Part shown: positions 23,117 through 35,095 of the stretch, piece by piece
Layout of the letters: every line of letters starts with the position of its first letter
Numbering within the stretch: position 1 is the stretch's first letter
Origin: Streptomyces celluloflavus
Lineage (GTDB): Bacteria > Actinomycetota > Actinomycetes > Streptomycetales > Streptomycetaceae
Assembly (NCBI GenBank): GCA_000720995.1
Contig: JOEL01000072.1
Coordinates: forward strand, 1 to 50,341
Reading direction: 5' to 3'
Length of the DNA: 50,341 nt
Position numbers and translations under genes: made by a program
The notes under the pieces: generated by a model
What the model was told of the DNA's origin: nothing
Databases searched by the model: none
What the model saw: only the letters and a program-made list of their open reading frames with translations

Positions 23117-23857
23117 TCAGCCCGCGCCGGCCAGTGACAGCTTCGCCGCGAAGCCGAGGAAGGCCGCGCCGGCCCCCGCCGACAGACCGGCCGTCAGCCG
23201 CTTGCGGCGGCGGAAGGTCGCCGCCAGGAACGTCCCGCTGAAGATCAGGACCGACAGATAGGTGAAGCTGAACAGCTGCGCCCAGGCGCCCAGCGTCAGG
23301 AACGACAGCACCGGATGCGCATAGGCCGGGTCCACGAACTGCACGAAGAACGAGATGCAGAAGAGGATTGCCTTCGGGTTGAGCAGGCTGACCACCAGCG
23401 CCCTGCGGTACGGCCGCTCGACGGCCCCCTTCGGTGCCGGGGCCCCGGCCGCGGGCCGCTCCCCGGCGGTGGCGGCCGGGGCCCCGGCACCGAAGGGGGT
23501 CGTACCCGCCGCGGTCTCCGCGGTCTCCGTGGCCTCCGCGTGCCGGGTGTCGCGCCCCCGCCACAGCTTCCAGGCGCCGCGCAGCATCCCGAACGCCAGC
23601 CACGAGAGATACCCCGCTCCGGCGAACTTCACGATCGCGAACAACACCGGGCTGGTCTGGAGCAGCGAGGCCACCCCGCCCGCCGACAGCGTCATCAGCA
23701 CCGTGTCGCCGCAGAGCACCCCGGCCGCCGCCCGGTACGCCACCCGCGGCCCGAGCCGGGCCGCGACCGAGACGACGTACAGCGAGTTCGGCCCCGGCAG
23801 CAGGATGATCAGGGCCAGTCCGGCCAGGTACGTAGAAAGATCCGTTATCCCCACCAT
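23117..23857 (-). CDS. LysE-family amino acid exporter (LeuE-like)
   Basis: The 246-aa membrane protein has the LysE/RhtB start (YLAGLALIILLPGPNSLYVV) and about six hydrophobic segments, with VVSLLNPKAILFCISFFVQF in the second half. A loop of about 40 residues between the third and fourth segments is rich in Ala, Gly and Pro. It contains a 26-bp perfect inverted repeat in the DNA (see 23425-23499). LysE-type proteins export leucine, threonine, homoserine or similar amino acids. ATG 23857 begins the typical family N-terminus; no strong ribosome site was seen. Confidence 0.9.
   Translation of the reverse strand: MVGITDLSTYLAGLALIILLPGPNSLYVVSVAARLGPRVAYRAAAGVLCGDTVLMTLSAGGVASLLQTSPVLFAIVKFAGAGYLSWLAFGMLRGAWKLWRGRDTRHAEATETAETAAGTTPFGAGAPAATAGERPAAGAPAPKGAVERPYRRALVVSLLNPKAILFCISFFVQFVDPAYAHPVLSFLTLGAWAQLFSFTYLSVLIFSGTFLAATFRRRKRLTAGLSAGAGAAFLGFAAKLSLAGAG
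23425..23499. repeat. 26-bp perfect inverted repeat within the LysE-family gene
   Basis: CCCCCTTCGGTGCCGGGGCC and six more bases (23425-23450) are the exact reverse complement of 23474-23499, across a 23-base spacer. It encodes the hydrophilic loop (PFGAGAPA and GAPAPKGA repeated). A stable RNA hairpin is predicted within the coding region. Confidence 0.95.
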
Positions 23858-24027
23858 GAGCGGCAGGATCCCACCCCTGGAGCGGCCGCCCCACCCGCTT
23901 TTCACCATCCGGACGTGCGCCTCACGCGGTGTGAGGGCGCACCGTGGCGCGCGGACGGGTCGCGTACGGGTCGGGGTGCACGGGCCGGAGTGCCTGCCCC
24001 GGCCCGTGCACCCGCGCCCCGGTGGTT

Positions 24028-24396
24028 TCAGCTCTTGGGGGCCAGCACCACCGCGGTCCCGTAGGCGCATACCTCGGTGCCCACGTCGGCCGCCTCCGTG
24101 ACGTCGAAGCGGAACATCAGCACCGCGTTCGCGCCGCGCGCGCGGGCCTGCTCCACCAGCCGTTCCATCGCCTGGTTGCGGGTTTCGACCAGGGTCTTGG
24201 TCAGGCCCCGCAGCTCACCGCCGAGCATCGACTTCAGGCCCGCGCCGATCTGGCTGCCGAGGTGCCGCGAGCGCACCGTCAGCCCGAAGACCTCGCCGAT
24301 CACCTGCTGCACATGGAATCCGGGGACGTCGTTGGTCGTCACCACCAGAACGTCGGCCTGGGGCGGCTGCCCGCCGCTGTACTCCTCGATGCCCAT
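24028..24396 (-). CDS. YbjQ/UPF0145 family protein
   Basis: The 122-aa protein matches the UPF0145 (YbjQ, heavy-metal-binding-like) family. Readable features are VVTTNDVPGFHVQQVIGEVFG, GGELRGLTKTLVETRNQAMERL, ANAVLMFRFDV and a C-terminal GTAVVLAP. A near-perfect AAGGAGGT site lies upstream of ATG 24396. The fold is small and soluble; the biological function is not established, although metal binding has been suggested for the family. Confidence 0.9.
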   Translation of the reverse strand: MGIEEYSGGQPPQADVLVVTTNDVPGFHVQQVIGEVFGLTVRSRHLGSQIGAGLKSMLGGELRGLTKTLVETRNQAMERLVEQARARGANAVLMFRFDVTEAADVGTEVCAYGTAVVLAPKS

Positions 24397-24499
24397 GGCG
24401 CGCACCTCCTTACGGCCAGCATCACCCGGCCCGGCGGGACCGGCCACCGGTCGCGGTGCGCGGGGCAGCGGACCGGGAGGAGCGGCGGGGCCTGACGCA

Positions 24500-24566
24500 G
24501 GGGCGGGAGGGGCGGGGGAGAAACCCGGGAAAGGCGTGGCGGCGGGGGGGGGACGGGGGCGGGGGG
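24500..24566 (+). other. G-run cluster upstream of the DedA gene
   Basis: Two stretches rich in G runs (24500-24519 and 24543-24566) fit intramolecular G-quadruplex patterns on the plus strand. The second ends about 40 bases before the DedA GTG. Confidence 0.5.
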
Positions 24567-24603
24567 TTGCGCCGAGGCCCCGCGGGACAAAGGCCTTCAC
24601 CCC

Positions 24604-25326
24604 GTGAATACTCTCGCGCTCGGCCCCCAGTGGCTGGACCCGGACTATCTCATCGCGACATTCGGCCTGATCGGCGTCCTGATCATCGTCTTCGCGGAGT
24701 CCGGTCTGCTGATCGGGTTCTTCCTGCCGGGCGACTCGCTCCTGTTCACCACCGGCCTGCTGGTGACGGCGGGCAAGCTGGACAAGCCGCTCTGGATGGT
24801 GTGCGGGCTGGTCGTGCTGGCCGCGGTCCTCGGTGACCAGGCGGGCTATCTCTTCGGCCGCAAGGTCGGCCCGTCGCTCTTCAAGCGCCCGGACTCCAAG
24901 CTCTTCAAGCAGGAGAACATCGAGAAGGCGCACGCGTTCTTCGAGAAGCACGGCCCGAAGTCGCTGATCCTGGCCCGTTTCGTGCCGATCGTGCGGACCT
25001 TCACGCCCATCATCGCGGGCGTGAGCCGGATGAACTACCGCTCCTTCCTCGTCTTCAACATCATCGGCGGCACCCTCTGGGGCGCCGGGGTGACGCTGCT
25101 CGGCGCCGCGCTGGGCAACATCGAGTTCGTCCACAAGCACATCGAGCTGATCCTGGTCGCCATCGTGCTGATCTCCGTGGTGCCGGTCGCCATCGAGCTC
25201 CTCCGGGCCCGCGGCAAGGCGAAGAAGGAGGCCGCGGCGGGGACGCCGGGGCCGGTCGCCGACGAGTTCGCACCGCGGCCGGCGGCCGTGTCCGACGGCC
25301 GCCGCGGCCGGCACGCCAAGCGCTGA
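24604..25326 (+). CDS. DedA-family membrane protein
   Basis: The 240-aa membrane protein is a DedA-family flippase-like protein (SNARE-associated Golgi fold). Conserved signatures include FAESGLLIGFFLPGDSLL, LGDQAGYLFGRKVG and RFVPIVRTFTPIIAGVSRM with the family Arg residues. Several hydrophobic segments follow, then a basic tail rich in K and R. Some members move undecaprenyl phosphate or phospholipids across the membrane. GTG 24604 is 10 bases downstream of AAAGG. Confidence 0.93.
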   Translation: MNTLALGPQWLDPDYLIATFGLIGVLIIVFAESGLLIGFFLPGDSLLFTTGLLVTAGKLDKPLWMVCGLVVLAAVLGDQAGYLFGRKVGPSLFKRPDSKLFKQENIEKAHAFFEKHGPKSLILARFVPIVRTFTPIIAGVSRMNYRSFLVFNIIGGTLWGAGVTLLGAALGNIEFVHKHIELILVAIVLISVVPVAIELLRARGKAKKEAAAGTPGPVADEFAPRPAAVSDGRRGRHAKR

Positions 25327-25490
25327 TTCCCGGGGGTGCGCCGGACCGCACCCCGTGCGCCCCACACTCCTCGCCCGCACCCGTGCACGCCCGCACATCT
25401 CAACGGGTACCCCCCGCCCCGCGCGCTCGCCCCCGGCATCAGGCATCGTGTCCTTGACGGTCTGCGGAGGCGTACGAGGAGCGGAGAGAC

Positions 25491-27293
25491 GTGGCGTCGG
25501 ACCCAGAGCGCGGGCAGCACGGTACGAACGGCAAGAACGGCACGCCGCCCTCCGGCAAGGACGCGAAGCGTGCGCGGAGCGGCGGCGCCCGCGGCGGTAC
25601 CGCGGACCACGGCGGCATCCCCGAGGAGCGCCGGCCGGAGGAGGTGCGCAAACCGCACCCCGAGGAGGTGCGCAGCGCCTTCACCCCGCCCCTGGGCGTG
25701 CCGTACCCGCCGCTCCCCGAGGACGAGAGCCCCACCTCCGAGTTCGCGCTGCCGCAGGGCCTGCGGCCGGAGACGCCCGCCGAGGAGGAGGGCTCGGCGT
25801 TCGCGCCGCCCGGCAGCACCACCGGCCAGACGCCGCTGCCCACCACCACCGGCGGCTTCGCCTTCACCCCGCCGCACGGCGTCCCCCTCATCAGTCTCAC
25901 CAAGGAAGCCCCTTGGCAGGACCGGATGCGGACCATGCTGCGGATGCCGATCGGCGAGCGGCCCGTCCCCGAGCGGGCCGAGCGCGCCGACGAGACCGGC
26001 CCCGCCGTGCCGCGCGTCCTCGACCTCACGCTGCGTATCGGCGAGATCCTGCTGGCCGGCGGCGAGGGCGCCGAGGACGTCGAGGCCGCGATGTTCGGCG
26101 TCGCGCACGCCTACGGGCTGGAGCGCGTCGAGCCGACCGTCACCTTCACCCTGCTGTCGATCTCCTACCAGCCGTCGCTGGTCGACGACCCGGTGACGGC
26201 CAGCCGGACGGTACGGCGCCGCGGCGTCGACTACACCCGGCTGTCCGCGGTCTTCCGGCTCGTCGACGACATCACCTCCGAGGGCATCACCCTCGAAGAG
26301 GCGTACCGCGGTCTCGCCGAGATACGCCGTAACCGGCACCCCTACCCGAGCTGGGCGCTGACGCTCGCCTCCGGGCTGCTCTCCGGCGGCGCGAGCATGC
26401 TGGTCGGCGGCGGGCTGCTGGTGTTCCTCGCGGCGGCGGTGGGCTCGATGCTCGGCGACCGGCTGGCCTGGCTCGCGTCCGGCCGCGGACTGCCGGAGTT
26501 CTACCAGTTCGTGGTCGCCGCGATGCCGCCCGCCGCAATGGGCGTCGCCTTCGGCCTGGTGCACGCCAATGTGCAGGCGTCCGCGGTGATCACCGGCGGG
26601 CTGTTCGCGCTGATCCCGGGACGGGCGCTGGTCGCTGGTGTCCAGGACGGTCTGACCGGCTACTACATCACCGCCTCCGCCCGGCTGCTGGAGGTCGGCT
26701 ACCTCATCGTCGGCATCGTCGTCGGCGTCCTCACCGTGCTCTATTTCGGTCTGCAACTGGACCCCGGACTCAAGCGGCTCAGCCCGCAGCAGTCACTGGC
26801 GGCCTACAACGAGCCGGTGGTGCAGATCATCGCGTCCATGCTGCTGGCGCTGGCGTTCTGCGTGCTGCTCCAGCAGGAACGTCACACCGTGCTGTTCGCG
26901 ACCGTCAACGGCGGTGTCGCCTGGGTCGTCTACGGGGCGCTCGCCAACGTCGCCCGGGTGAACGCGGTGCCGGCCACCGCCATCGCGGCCGGTCTGGTCG
27001 GCCTCTTCGGCCAGCTGCTCTCCCGCTACCGCTACGCCTCCGCGCTGCCGTACGTCACCGCCGCCATCGGCCCGCTGCTGCCCGGTAGCGCCACATACTT
27101 CGGGCTGCTCAACTTCGCCCAGGGCAATATGCAGGACGGCCTCACCTCGCTGATCAAGGCCGTCTCGCTGGCCCTGGCCATCGCCGTCGGGGTCAACCTC
27201 GGCAGCGAGACGGCCCGGCTGTTCCTGCGGGCGCCGGGCATCGAGGAACCGGGCGGCGGGCGCCGCGCCGCCAAGCGCACCCGGGGCTTCTGA
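25491..27293 (+). CDS. ThrE-type threonine/serine exporter
   Basis: The 600-aa protein has a hydrophilic, Pro-rich N-terminus (1 to about 175), then the ThrE N-terminal domain (LDLTLRIGEILLAGGEGAEDVEAAMF, about 181-206). A multi-spanning domain follows (YPSWALTLASGLLSGGASML onward). The C-terminal ThrE_2-like half (MLLALAFCVLLQQERHTVLF, YVTAAIGPLLPGSATYFGLL) completes the fused two-domain form. Corynebacterium ThrE exports threonine and serine by proton antiport. GTG at 25491 follows a purine-rich site (GGAGCGGAGAGAC). Confidence 0.93.
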   Translation: MASDPERGQHGTNGKNGTPPSGKDAKRARSGGARGGTADHGGIPEERRPEEVRKPHPEEVRSAFTPPLGVPYPPLPEDESPTSEFALPQGLRPETPAEEEGSAFAPPGSTTGQTPLPTTTGGFAFTPPHGVPLISLTKEAPWQDRMRTMLRMPIGERPVPERAERADETGPAVPRVLDLTLRIGEILLAGGEGAEDVEAAMFGVAHAYGLERVEPTVTFTLLSISYQPSLVDDPVTASRTVRRRGVDYTRLSAVFRLVDDITSEGITLEEAYRGLAEIRRNRHPYPSWALTLASGLLSGGASMLVGGGLLVFLAAAVGSMLGDRLAWLASGRGLPEFYQFVVAAMPPAAMGVAFGLVHANVQASAVITGGLFALIPGRALVAGVQDGLTGYYITASARLLEVGYLIVGIVVGVLTVLYFGLQLDPGLKRLSPQQSLAAYNEPVVQIIASMLLALAFCVLLQQERHTVLFATVNGGVAWVVYGALANVARVNAVPATAIAAGLVGLFGQLLSRYRYASALPYVTAAIGPLLPGSATYFGLLNFAQGNMQDGLTSLIKAVSLALAIAVGVNLGSETARLFLRAPGIEEPGGGRRAAKRTRGF

Positions 27294-27330
27294 CGGGCGC
27301 CGGCCCCGTGCGCGGCGGCCGGCACGCACG

Positions 27331-27361
27331 ACGGGCGGCACCCCGAGTGGGTGCCGCCCGT
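27331..27361. terminator. Bidirectional terminator between thrE-like gene and ppa
   Basis: A perfect 13-bp stem (ACGGGCGGCACCC with GGGTGCCGCCCGT) closes on CGAGT. It lies between convergent genes and could end both transcripts. Confidence 0.8.
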
Positions 27362-27442
27362 TCGCGTACGAAAATCAGCGTGCGTGGCCCGGCGCGCGGC
27401 GGTCGGGAAGAGCCGCCGGACGCCCGGCCACCGGCCGCGGTG

Positions 27443-27937
27443 TCAGTGCGCGCCGCCCTGCGCCTCCAGGCGCTTGTACGACGCCTCGATCTCGGCCTCG
27501 GCCTCGGCGCGGCCGACCCAGTCGGCGCCCTCGACGGACTTGCCGGGCTCCAGGTCCTTGTAGACCTCGAAGAAGTGCTGGATCTCCAGGCGGTCGAACT
27601 CCGACACGTGGTGGATGTCCCGCAGGTGCTCCACGCGCGGGTCGGACGCCGGGACGCACAGCAGCTTGTCGTCGCCGCCGGCCTCGTCGGTCATCCGGAA
27701 CATGCCGATCGCGCGGCACTTGATGAGACAGCCGGGGAAGGTCGGCTCGTCCAGGATGACGAGGGCGTCCAGCGGGTCGCCGTCCTCGCCCAGGGTGTTC
27801 TCGACAAAGCCGTAGTCGGCCGGGTAGCTGGTCGAGGTGAAGAGTCGACGGTCCAGGCGGATGCGACCGGTCTCGTGGTCCACCTCGTACTTGTTCCGCG
27901 AACCCTTCGGGATCTCGATGGTGACGTCGAACTCCAC
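27443..27937 (-). CDS. ppa: Inorganic pyrophosphatase
   Basis: Hydrolyses PPi to phosphate, pulling biosynthetic reactions forward. The 164-aa family I enzyme has [26 protein letters not shown] and the signature EDGDPLD with catalytic Asp residues. GTG at 27937 is chosen because GGAGGAG lies eight bases upstream and it gives [10 protein letters not shown], the family's usual start. It diverges from dacB with only 41 bases between starts. Confidence 0.96.
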   Translation of the reverse strand: MEFDVTIEIPKGSRNKYEVDHETGRIRLDRRLFTSTSYPADYGFVENTLGEDGDPLDALVILDEPTFPGCLIKCRAIGMFRMTDEAGGDDKLLCVPASDPRVEHLRDIHHVSEFDRLEIQHFFEVYKDLEPGKSVEGADWVGRAEAEAEIEASYKRLEAQGGAH

Positions 27938-27978
27938 GGGTGGCTCCTCCATGATCAACACATACGTCTGGTGGTTAA

Positions 27979-29655
27979 GTGTCCCCCACGCAGGTGTGTG
28001 GTGGCGAAAGGGGCTGGTCCGAAGTGCCGGAGACCGGATCGTGGCAGGTCAGATGGCAGTCGGCGCAGCGATCGGCGCGGGCGGCGGGGGACGCGGCGCT
28101 CCGGAGGTGGCGCGCCGCTCCCCGCCGTACGCGCCAGACCTGGCGGCTGACGGCGGTGTCCGCCGCCACCGGTCTGGCCGTCGCGGGCGGCGCGGTGGCG
28201 GTGTCCGGGCCGTGGGACGCCGGCCAGCGTACGGCCGAGCGGGCCGCGGCGGCCGGGTCCGGGTCCGGGTCCGGCGGTGAACGGCACGGTGCGTCGACGG
28301 ATCCGGTCCGCAGCGCGCCGCCGGTGCTGTCCGCGCTCGGCGGGTCCGCGCCCGGCGGCCCCGGCCGCGCCGGGGCGCCCCTGCCCACCGGCGCGGGGCT
28401 GGCCGAGGTGCTCGCGCCGCTGCTGAAGGACCCGGCGCTCGGCCCGCTGCGCACCGCCTCCGTACGGGACGTCGCCGCCGGCCGCGAGGTCTTCGGCGTC
28501 CGGGCGGACGAGCCGGCCACCCCCGCCTCCACGGTCAAGCTCGCCGTCGCCGTCGCCGCGCTCTCCGCGCTCGGCCCCGACCACCGCATCGCCACCACCG
28601 TCGTGGACGGCACCGGGAAGTCCGGGAAGTCCGGGAAGGCCGGGCAGGCCGGGCAGGCGGGGGAGGCGAGGGACGGCGGGGACACGGGGGACACGGGGAA
28701 ACACAGCATCATCCTGGTCGGCGGCGGCGACCCGACGCTCACCGCCCGCGCGCCGAAGCCGGGCCCCGCCGCCGACCGGCCCGCGAATCTGCGCACCCTC
28801 GCCGAGGACACCGCCCGCGCCCTCAAACAGCGGGGGACCACCACCGTCACGCTCGGCTATGACGCCTCGGCCTACTCCGGACCGGACCAGCACCCCATCG
28901 GCCCCAACGAGAACATCGCCCCCGTCAGTGCCCTGATGGCTGACGAGGGCCGCCTGGACGACAGCGAGTACGGCACGGCGCCGCGCGACGCCGCCCCGGC
29001 CGTCGCCGCCGCCCGCGCCTTCGCCGGGCAGCTGCGCGAGCGCGGCATCACCGTCGACGGCGACCCGGCCGCCGCCCACGCCCCCCGGCAGGCCGGTGAG
29101 ATCGCCACCGTCCGCTCGCTGCCGCTCGCCGCCCTCGTCGAGCGGATGCTCACCCACAGCGACAACGACATCGCCGAGGGCCTGGCCCGGCAGACCGCCA
29201 TCGCCGCGGGCAAGCCCGCCAGTTTCGCGGGCGCCGGCACCGCCGTACGCGACGCGCTGGCCGCCCGGCACCTCCCGCTGACCGGCGCCGTCTTCGCGGA
29301 CGGCAGCGGCCTGGACCGCGACGACCGGGTCTCCGCCGGGCTGCTCTCCCGGCTGCTGCTGGACGCCTCCTCGGACCGCCACCCCGAACTGCGCTCCGTC
29401 GTCACCGGCCTGCCGGTGGCCGGTTTCACCGGCACCCTCAGCGGGCGCTATCCGGACAAGAGCTCCGGCGCCGGCGCCGTACGCGCCAAGACCGGCACCC
29501 TGACCGGTGTGAACACCCTGGCCGGCACCGTCGTCGACGCCGACGGCCGCCAGTTGGTCTTCGCGTTCATGACCAGCGGCACCACCGATCCCCAGGGCGC
29601 CCAGAAGGCCCTGGACACCCTCGCCTCGGCGGTGGCGGAGTGCGGGTGCCGCTGA
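27979..29655 (+). CDS. dacB: PBP4-type D-alanyl-D-alanine carboxypeptidase/endopeptidase
   Basis: Trims peptidoglycan stem peptides outside the membrane. The 558-aa protein has a basic cytoplasmic start, one membrane segment (about 57-76) and a low-complexity spacer. The S13 peptidase motifs follow: STVK with S184 and K187, SDN at 394-396 and KTG at 504-506. An S/G/K-rich insertion (about 212-240) is encoded by 9-bp tandem repeats. GTG at 27979 has weak ribosome-site support, and a later start is possible. It is followed by the zincin gene in the conserved Streptomyces order. Confidence 0.93.
   Translation: MSPTQVCGGERGWSEVPETGSWQVRWQSAQRSARAAGDAALRRWRAAPRRTRQTWRLTAVSAATGLAVAGGAVAVSGPWDAGQRTAERAAAAGSGSGSGGERHGASTDPVRSAPPVLSALGGSAPGGPGRAGAPLPTGAGLAEVLAPLLKDPALGPLRTASVRDVAAGREVFGVRADEPATPASTVKLAVAVAALSALGPDHRIATTVVDGTGKSGKSGKAGQAGQAGEARDGGDTGDTGKHSIILVGGGDPTLTARAPKPGPAADRPANLRTLAEDTARALKQRGTTTVTLGYDASAYSGPDQHPIGPNENIAPVSALMADEGRLDDSEYGTAPRDAAPAVAAARAFAGQLRERGITVDGDPAAAHAPRQAGEIATVRSLPLAALVERMLTHSDNDIAEGLARQTAIAAGKPASFAGAGTAVRDALAARHLPLTGAVFADGSGLDRDDRVSAGLLSRLLLDASSDRHPELRSVVTGLPVAGFTGTLSGRYPDKSSGAGAVRAKTGTLTGVNTLAGTVVDADGRQLVFAFMTSGTTDPQGAQKALDTLASAVAECGCR
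28613..28666 (+). repeat. Six 9-bp tandem repeats inside dacB
   Basis: Units of the type CCGGGAAGT/CCGGGCAGG occur six times. They encode a Gly-Lys-Ser/Gly-Gln-Ala stretch between the STVK and SDN motifs. The repeats lie in a likely surface loop. Confidence 0.85.
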
Positions 29656-29795
29656 CTCCCGCCCGCTCCGCGGCGTGAGTGACGGGAGTGACGGGAGGGC
29701 ACGGCCCCCGCCTCGGCCTGCGGCGCCGGGCCCCGATGCCGGCGAGTACCCCAAGTCGGCTACCCCCAGGCGGAGCGGCCACGTACCGTGAACTC

Positions 29796-30941
29796 ATGAC
29801 GAGCCTTGGTGGTGCGGAGATGGTCGACTGGAATCTCGCGGTGGCGACCGCGACCCGGTTCGTACGGCCCGGTCCAGAGGTGAGTAGGGACGAGGCGCGG
29901 GCGATCGTCGCCGAGCTGCGCAGGCACGCCAAGTCCTCCGAACAGCACGTCCGCGCGTTCACGCGGATGGCGCAGCCCGGCGCGACCGGCGAGGCGCCCC
30001 ACGACACCCCGGTCCTCGTGGTGGACCGGGCCGGCTGGATCAAGGCGAATGTCGCCGGTTTCCGGGCGGTCCTCAAGCCCCTGCTGGCCAAGATGGCGGA
30101 CCGCCGCGCGACGGTCCCCGGCGGTGCGGTGCTCGGCGCGGTCGGCGGCAAGGTGACCGGCGTCGAACTGGGCATGCTGCTGTCGTTCCTGTCCTCCCGG
30201 GTCCTGGGCCAGTACGAGACGTTCGCGCCCCCCTCCCGCGATCTGCCGGCCGGGGCCCAGGGCGGCCGGCTGCTGCTCGTCGCGCCGAACATCGTGCACG
30301 TCGAGCGCGAGCTGGAGGTCGACCCGCACGACTTCCGGCTGTGGGTCTGCCTCCACGAGGAGACCCACCGCACCCAGTTCACCGCCGTACCGTGGCTGCG
30401 CGACCACATCGAGGGCGAGATCCAGTCGTTCCTCGGCGAGACCGACATCGACCCCGGCGCCCTCCTGGAGCGGCTGCGTGAGGCCGCCCAGTCGCTGGTC
30501 GGCGCCAAGCCCGAGGGCGAAGCGGGCGAGGAGGACGAGCGCAGCTTCACCGACCTCGTCCAGACCCCGGCCCAGCGCGAGATCCTCGGCCGGCTGACCG
30601 CCGTGATGTCGCTGCTCGAAGGCCATGCCGACTACGTCATGGACGGTGTGGGCCTCGAGGTGGTGGGCTCCGTCGCCGAGATCCGCGAGAAGTTCCAGAA
30701 GCGCCGGGCCAGCGGTGCGGGCCGGCTCGACCAGGCGCTGCGCAAGCTGCTCGGCCTGGACGCCAAACTGCGCCAGTACCGCGACGGCGAGCGGTTCGTC
30801 CGCGCCGTCGCCGAGGAGGTCGGCATGGACGGTTTCAACCGAGTCTGGACCTCGCCGAACACCCTCCCCACCAAGCAGGAGATCGCCAAACCGGCGGACT
30901 GGATCGCGCGGGTGCATCGCAAAGCGGATGGGGCACCGTAA
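29796..30941 (+). CDS. Zinc-dependent metalloprotease-like protein (DUF2342)
   Basis: The 381-aa protein is the DUF2342/zincin-like family found throughout actinobacteria. The zinc motif HEETH is in LWVCLHEETHRTQF, with a downstream EGHADYVMDGVG that provides further ligands. No signal peptide or membrane segment is present, so it is probably cytosolic. ATG 29796 gives the family N-terminus. Its substrate is unknown. It lies between dacB and tilS as in other Streptomyces. Confidence 0.9.
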   Translation: MTSLGGAEMVDWNLAVATATRFVRPGPEVSRDEARAIVAELRRHAKSSEQHVRAFTRMAQPGATGEAPHDTPVLVVDRAGWIKANVAGFRAVLKPLLAKMADRRATVPGGAVLGAVGGKVTGVELGMLLSFLSSRVLGQYETFAPPSRDLPAGAQGGRLLLVAPNIVHVERELEVDPHDFRLWVCLHEETHRTQFTAVPWLRDHIEGEIQSFLGETDIDPGALLERLREAAQSLVGAKPEGEAGEEDERSFTDLVQTPAQREILGRLTAVMSLLEGHADYVMDGVGLEVVGSVAEIREKFQKRRASGAGRLDQALRKLLGLDAKLRQYRDGERFVRAVAEEVGMDGFNRVWTSPNTLPTKQEIAKPADWIARVHRKADGAP

Positions 30942-31132
30942 GGCAGCGGCGTGAGCTGGGCACACCGCACGGCAGAAGAGCGCCCCTTTTATCACCCGTC
31001 TGAGGGACCGTGACCGATGGATAGCCGTGCAATGCTCGGGGAACTGCTCGCCTCTGTCACCATCTAGGCACTCTGTGTGACGAATCCGCGTCCACGGCCC
31101 GAGGCACCCCAGCTGAACGATTGGAATCGGAC

Positions 31133-32140
31133 ATGGGTCCCCATCCAGCGGTCGCCGCGATACGCCTGGCGGTCCGCCGCGTACTCCACGACGTTCTGAA
31201 CCAGCACTGCACCCAGGACCGCCGCGACCCCCCGCTCGTGCTCGTCGCGTGCTCCGGCGGCGCCGACTCCATGGCACTGGCCTCCGCCCTCACCTTCGAA
31301 GCCCCCCGGCTGGGCGTACGCGCCGGGGGCATCACCGTCGACCACGGCCTCCAGGAGGGCTCGGACCTCCGCGCCGCCGAGGTCGCCCTGCGGCTGCGGG
31401 CCCTGCGGCTCGACCCCGTCGAGGCCGTCACCATCCGCGTCGGCAGGGACGGCGGCCCCGAAGCCGCCGCCCGGGACGCCCGCTACGCCGCCCTGGACGC
31501 CGCCGCGGAGCGCCACGGCGCCGCCGCGGTCCTCCTCGGCCACACCCGCGACGACCAAGCCGAAACGGTGCTGCTCGGCCTCGCCCGAGGCTCCGGCACC
31601 CGCTCGCTCTCCGGTATGGCCGCCACCACCGGCCGCAACGGCCGCTACCGCCGCCCCTTCCTGGAACTGGACCGCCAGACCGCCCGCAAGGCGTGCCTGA
31701 TGCAGTCCCTGCCCGTCTGGGACGACCCGCACAACGCCGACCCCGCCTACACCCGCTCCCGGCTGCGCCACGAAGGACTGCCCGCGCTGGAGAAAGCGCT
31801 CGGCAAGGGCGTCGTCGAGGCGCTCGCCCGGACCGCCCAGCTCTCCCGCGACGACGCCGACGCCCTGGACGCCTGGGCCGCCGACGCCGAGCGCACCGTG
31901 CTCGACGACGCCGGCACCCTGGACGTCGCCGCCCTCTTCGCCCTGCCCGCCGCGGTACGCCGCCGAGTGCTGCGCCGGGCCGCCATCGGCGCCGGTTCCC
32001 CCGCCGGTTCCCTCTTCGCCCGCCACATCGAAGAAGTGGACCGGCTGATCACGGCCTGGCGCGGTCAGGGAGCCATCAACCTCCCCGGGCGAGTAGGTGT
32101 GCGACGCCAGGGTGGCAGACTGGTGATTCGGCAGGGCTGA
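31133..32140 (+). CDS. tilS: tRNA(Ile)-lysidine synthase
   Basis: Adds lysine to C34 of the CAU-anticodon tRNA(Ile), so it reads AUA. The ATP-pyrophosphatase loop is [13 protein letters not shown], followed by [31 protein letters not shown], and [12 protein letters not shown]. At 335 aa it is the compact actinobacterial type with the C-terminal domain partly reduced. An in-frame TTG start lies four codons upstream, but ATG 31133 is preferred. It is followed by hpt with 64 bases between. Confidence 0.95.
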   Translation: MGPHPAVAAIRLAVRRVLHDVLNQHCTQDRRDPPLVLVACSGGADSMALASALTFEAPRLGVRAGGITVDHGLQEGSDLRAAEVALRLRALRLDPVEAVTIRVGRDGGPEAAARDARYAALDAAAERHGAAAVLLGHTRDDQAETVLLGLARGSGTRSLSGMAATTGRNGRYRRPFLELDRQTARKACLMQSLPVWDDPHNADPAYTRSRLRHEGLPALEKALGKGVVEALARTAQLSRDDADALDAWAADAERTVLDDAGTLDVAALFALPAAVRRRVLRRAAIGAGSPAGSLFARHIEEVDRLITAWRGQGAINLPGRVGVRRQGGRLVIRQG

Positions 32141-32204
32141 GCCGCAGGGCGCCGCCCCGCTTTCATGAGTCTGACGACTGGCATGAACACCGAACCAAAC
32201 GAGA

Positions 32205-32768
32205 GTGGCACGGGTGGACGACAAGGACATGGGCGCCGACCTTCAGTCGGTACTCATCAGCAAAGAAGAGATCGACGAGAAGCTGGCCGAACTGGCCGCG
32301 AAGATCGACGCGGAGTACGCGGGCAAGGACCTGCTCATCGTCGGTGTCCTCAAGGGCGCCGTGATGGTGATGGCGGACCTGGCGCGCGCGCTGTCCACCC
32401 CCGTCACGATGGACTGGATGGCCGTGTCCTCCTACGGCGCGGGCACCCAGTCCTCCGGCGTGGTCCGCATCCTCAAGGACCTCGACACCGACATCAAGGG
32501 CAAGCACGTCCTGATCGTCGAGGACATCATCGACTCCGGCCTGACGCTGTCGTGGCTGCTGTCCAACCTCGGCTCGCGCGAGCCCGCCTCTCTTGAGGTC
32601 TGCACGCTGCTGCGCAAGCCGGACGCCGCCAAGGTCGCCATCGACGTGAAGTGGATCGGCTTCGACATCCCCAACGAGTTCGTCGTCGGCTACGGCCTCG
32701 ACTTCGCGGAGAAGTACCGCAACCTGCCGTTCGTCGGCACCCTCGCACCGCACGTGTACGGCGGCTGA
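32205..32768 (+). CDS. hpt: Hypoxanthine phosphoribosyltransferase
   Basis: Salvages hypoxanthine and guanine to IMP and GMP using PRPP. The 187-aa protein has [34 protein letters not shown] and the PRPP motif [18 protein letters not shown] 32205 or GTG 32214 could be used; the former is given. The tilS-hpt-ftsH order is conserved widely in bacteria, including Bacillus. Confidence 0.96.
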   Translation: MARVDDKDMGADLQSVLISKEEIDEKLAELAAKIDAEYAGKDLLIVGVLKGAVMVMADLARALSTPVTMDWMAVSSYGAGTQSSGVVRILKDLDTDIKGKHVLIVEDIIDSGLTLSWLLSNLGSREPASLEVCTLLRKPDAAKVAIDVKWIGFDIPNEFVVGYGLDFAEKYRNLPFVGTLAPHVYGG

Positions 32769-33053
32769 GGCGGCACCACCACTCGCCGGTCACCGTGGCC
32801 GGCCGAGGGCCCGGACCCCGGCCCTGCCGGGCGGCGGGAACCCCCCGGGGGCTCCGGCCGTTGGAACAGGGAAGGACGGAATCCCAGGCCGCTTTGTTCA
32901 CCGTGGGCGGCGCCGTCGGGTGACAATGCTGGGGTACCGTCCGATGGCAGTCTTTTTTCGGGCCAGTAATACACCGTACGCACGACCAGCTCTCCGCAGG
33001 GCTGTTGTGCCTCACTGTGGCAGGAGGGACGGGGCCTCAGCGGCTCCGTATGG

Positions 33054-35069
<2,016 letters not shown>

Positions 35070-35095
35070 TCCGGAGCCGTCACCGGCCCCGGAAT

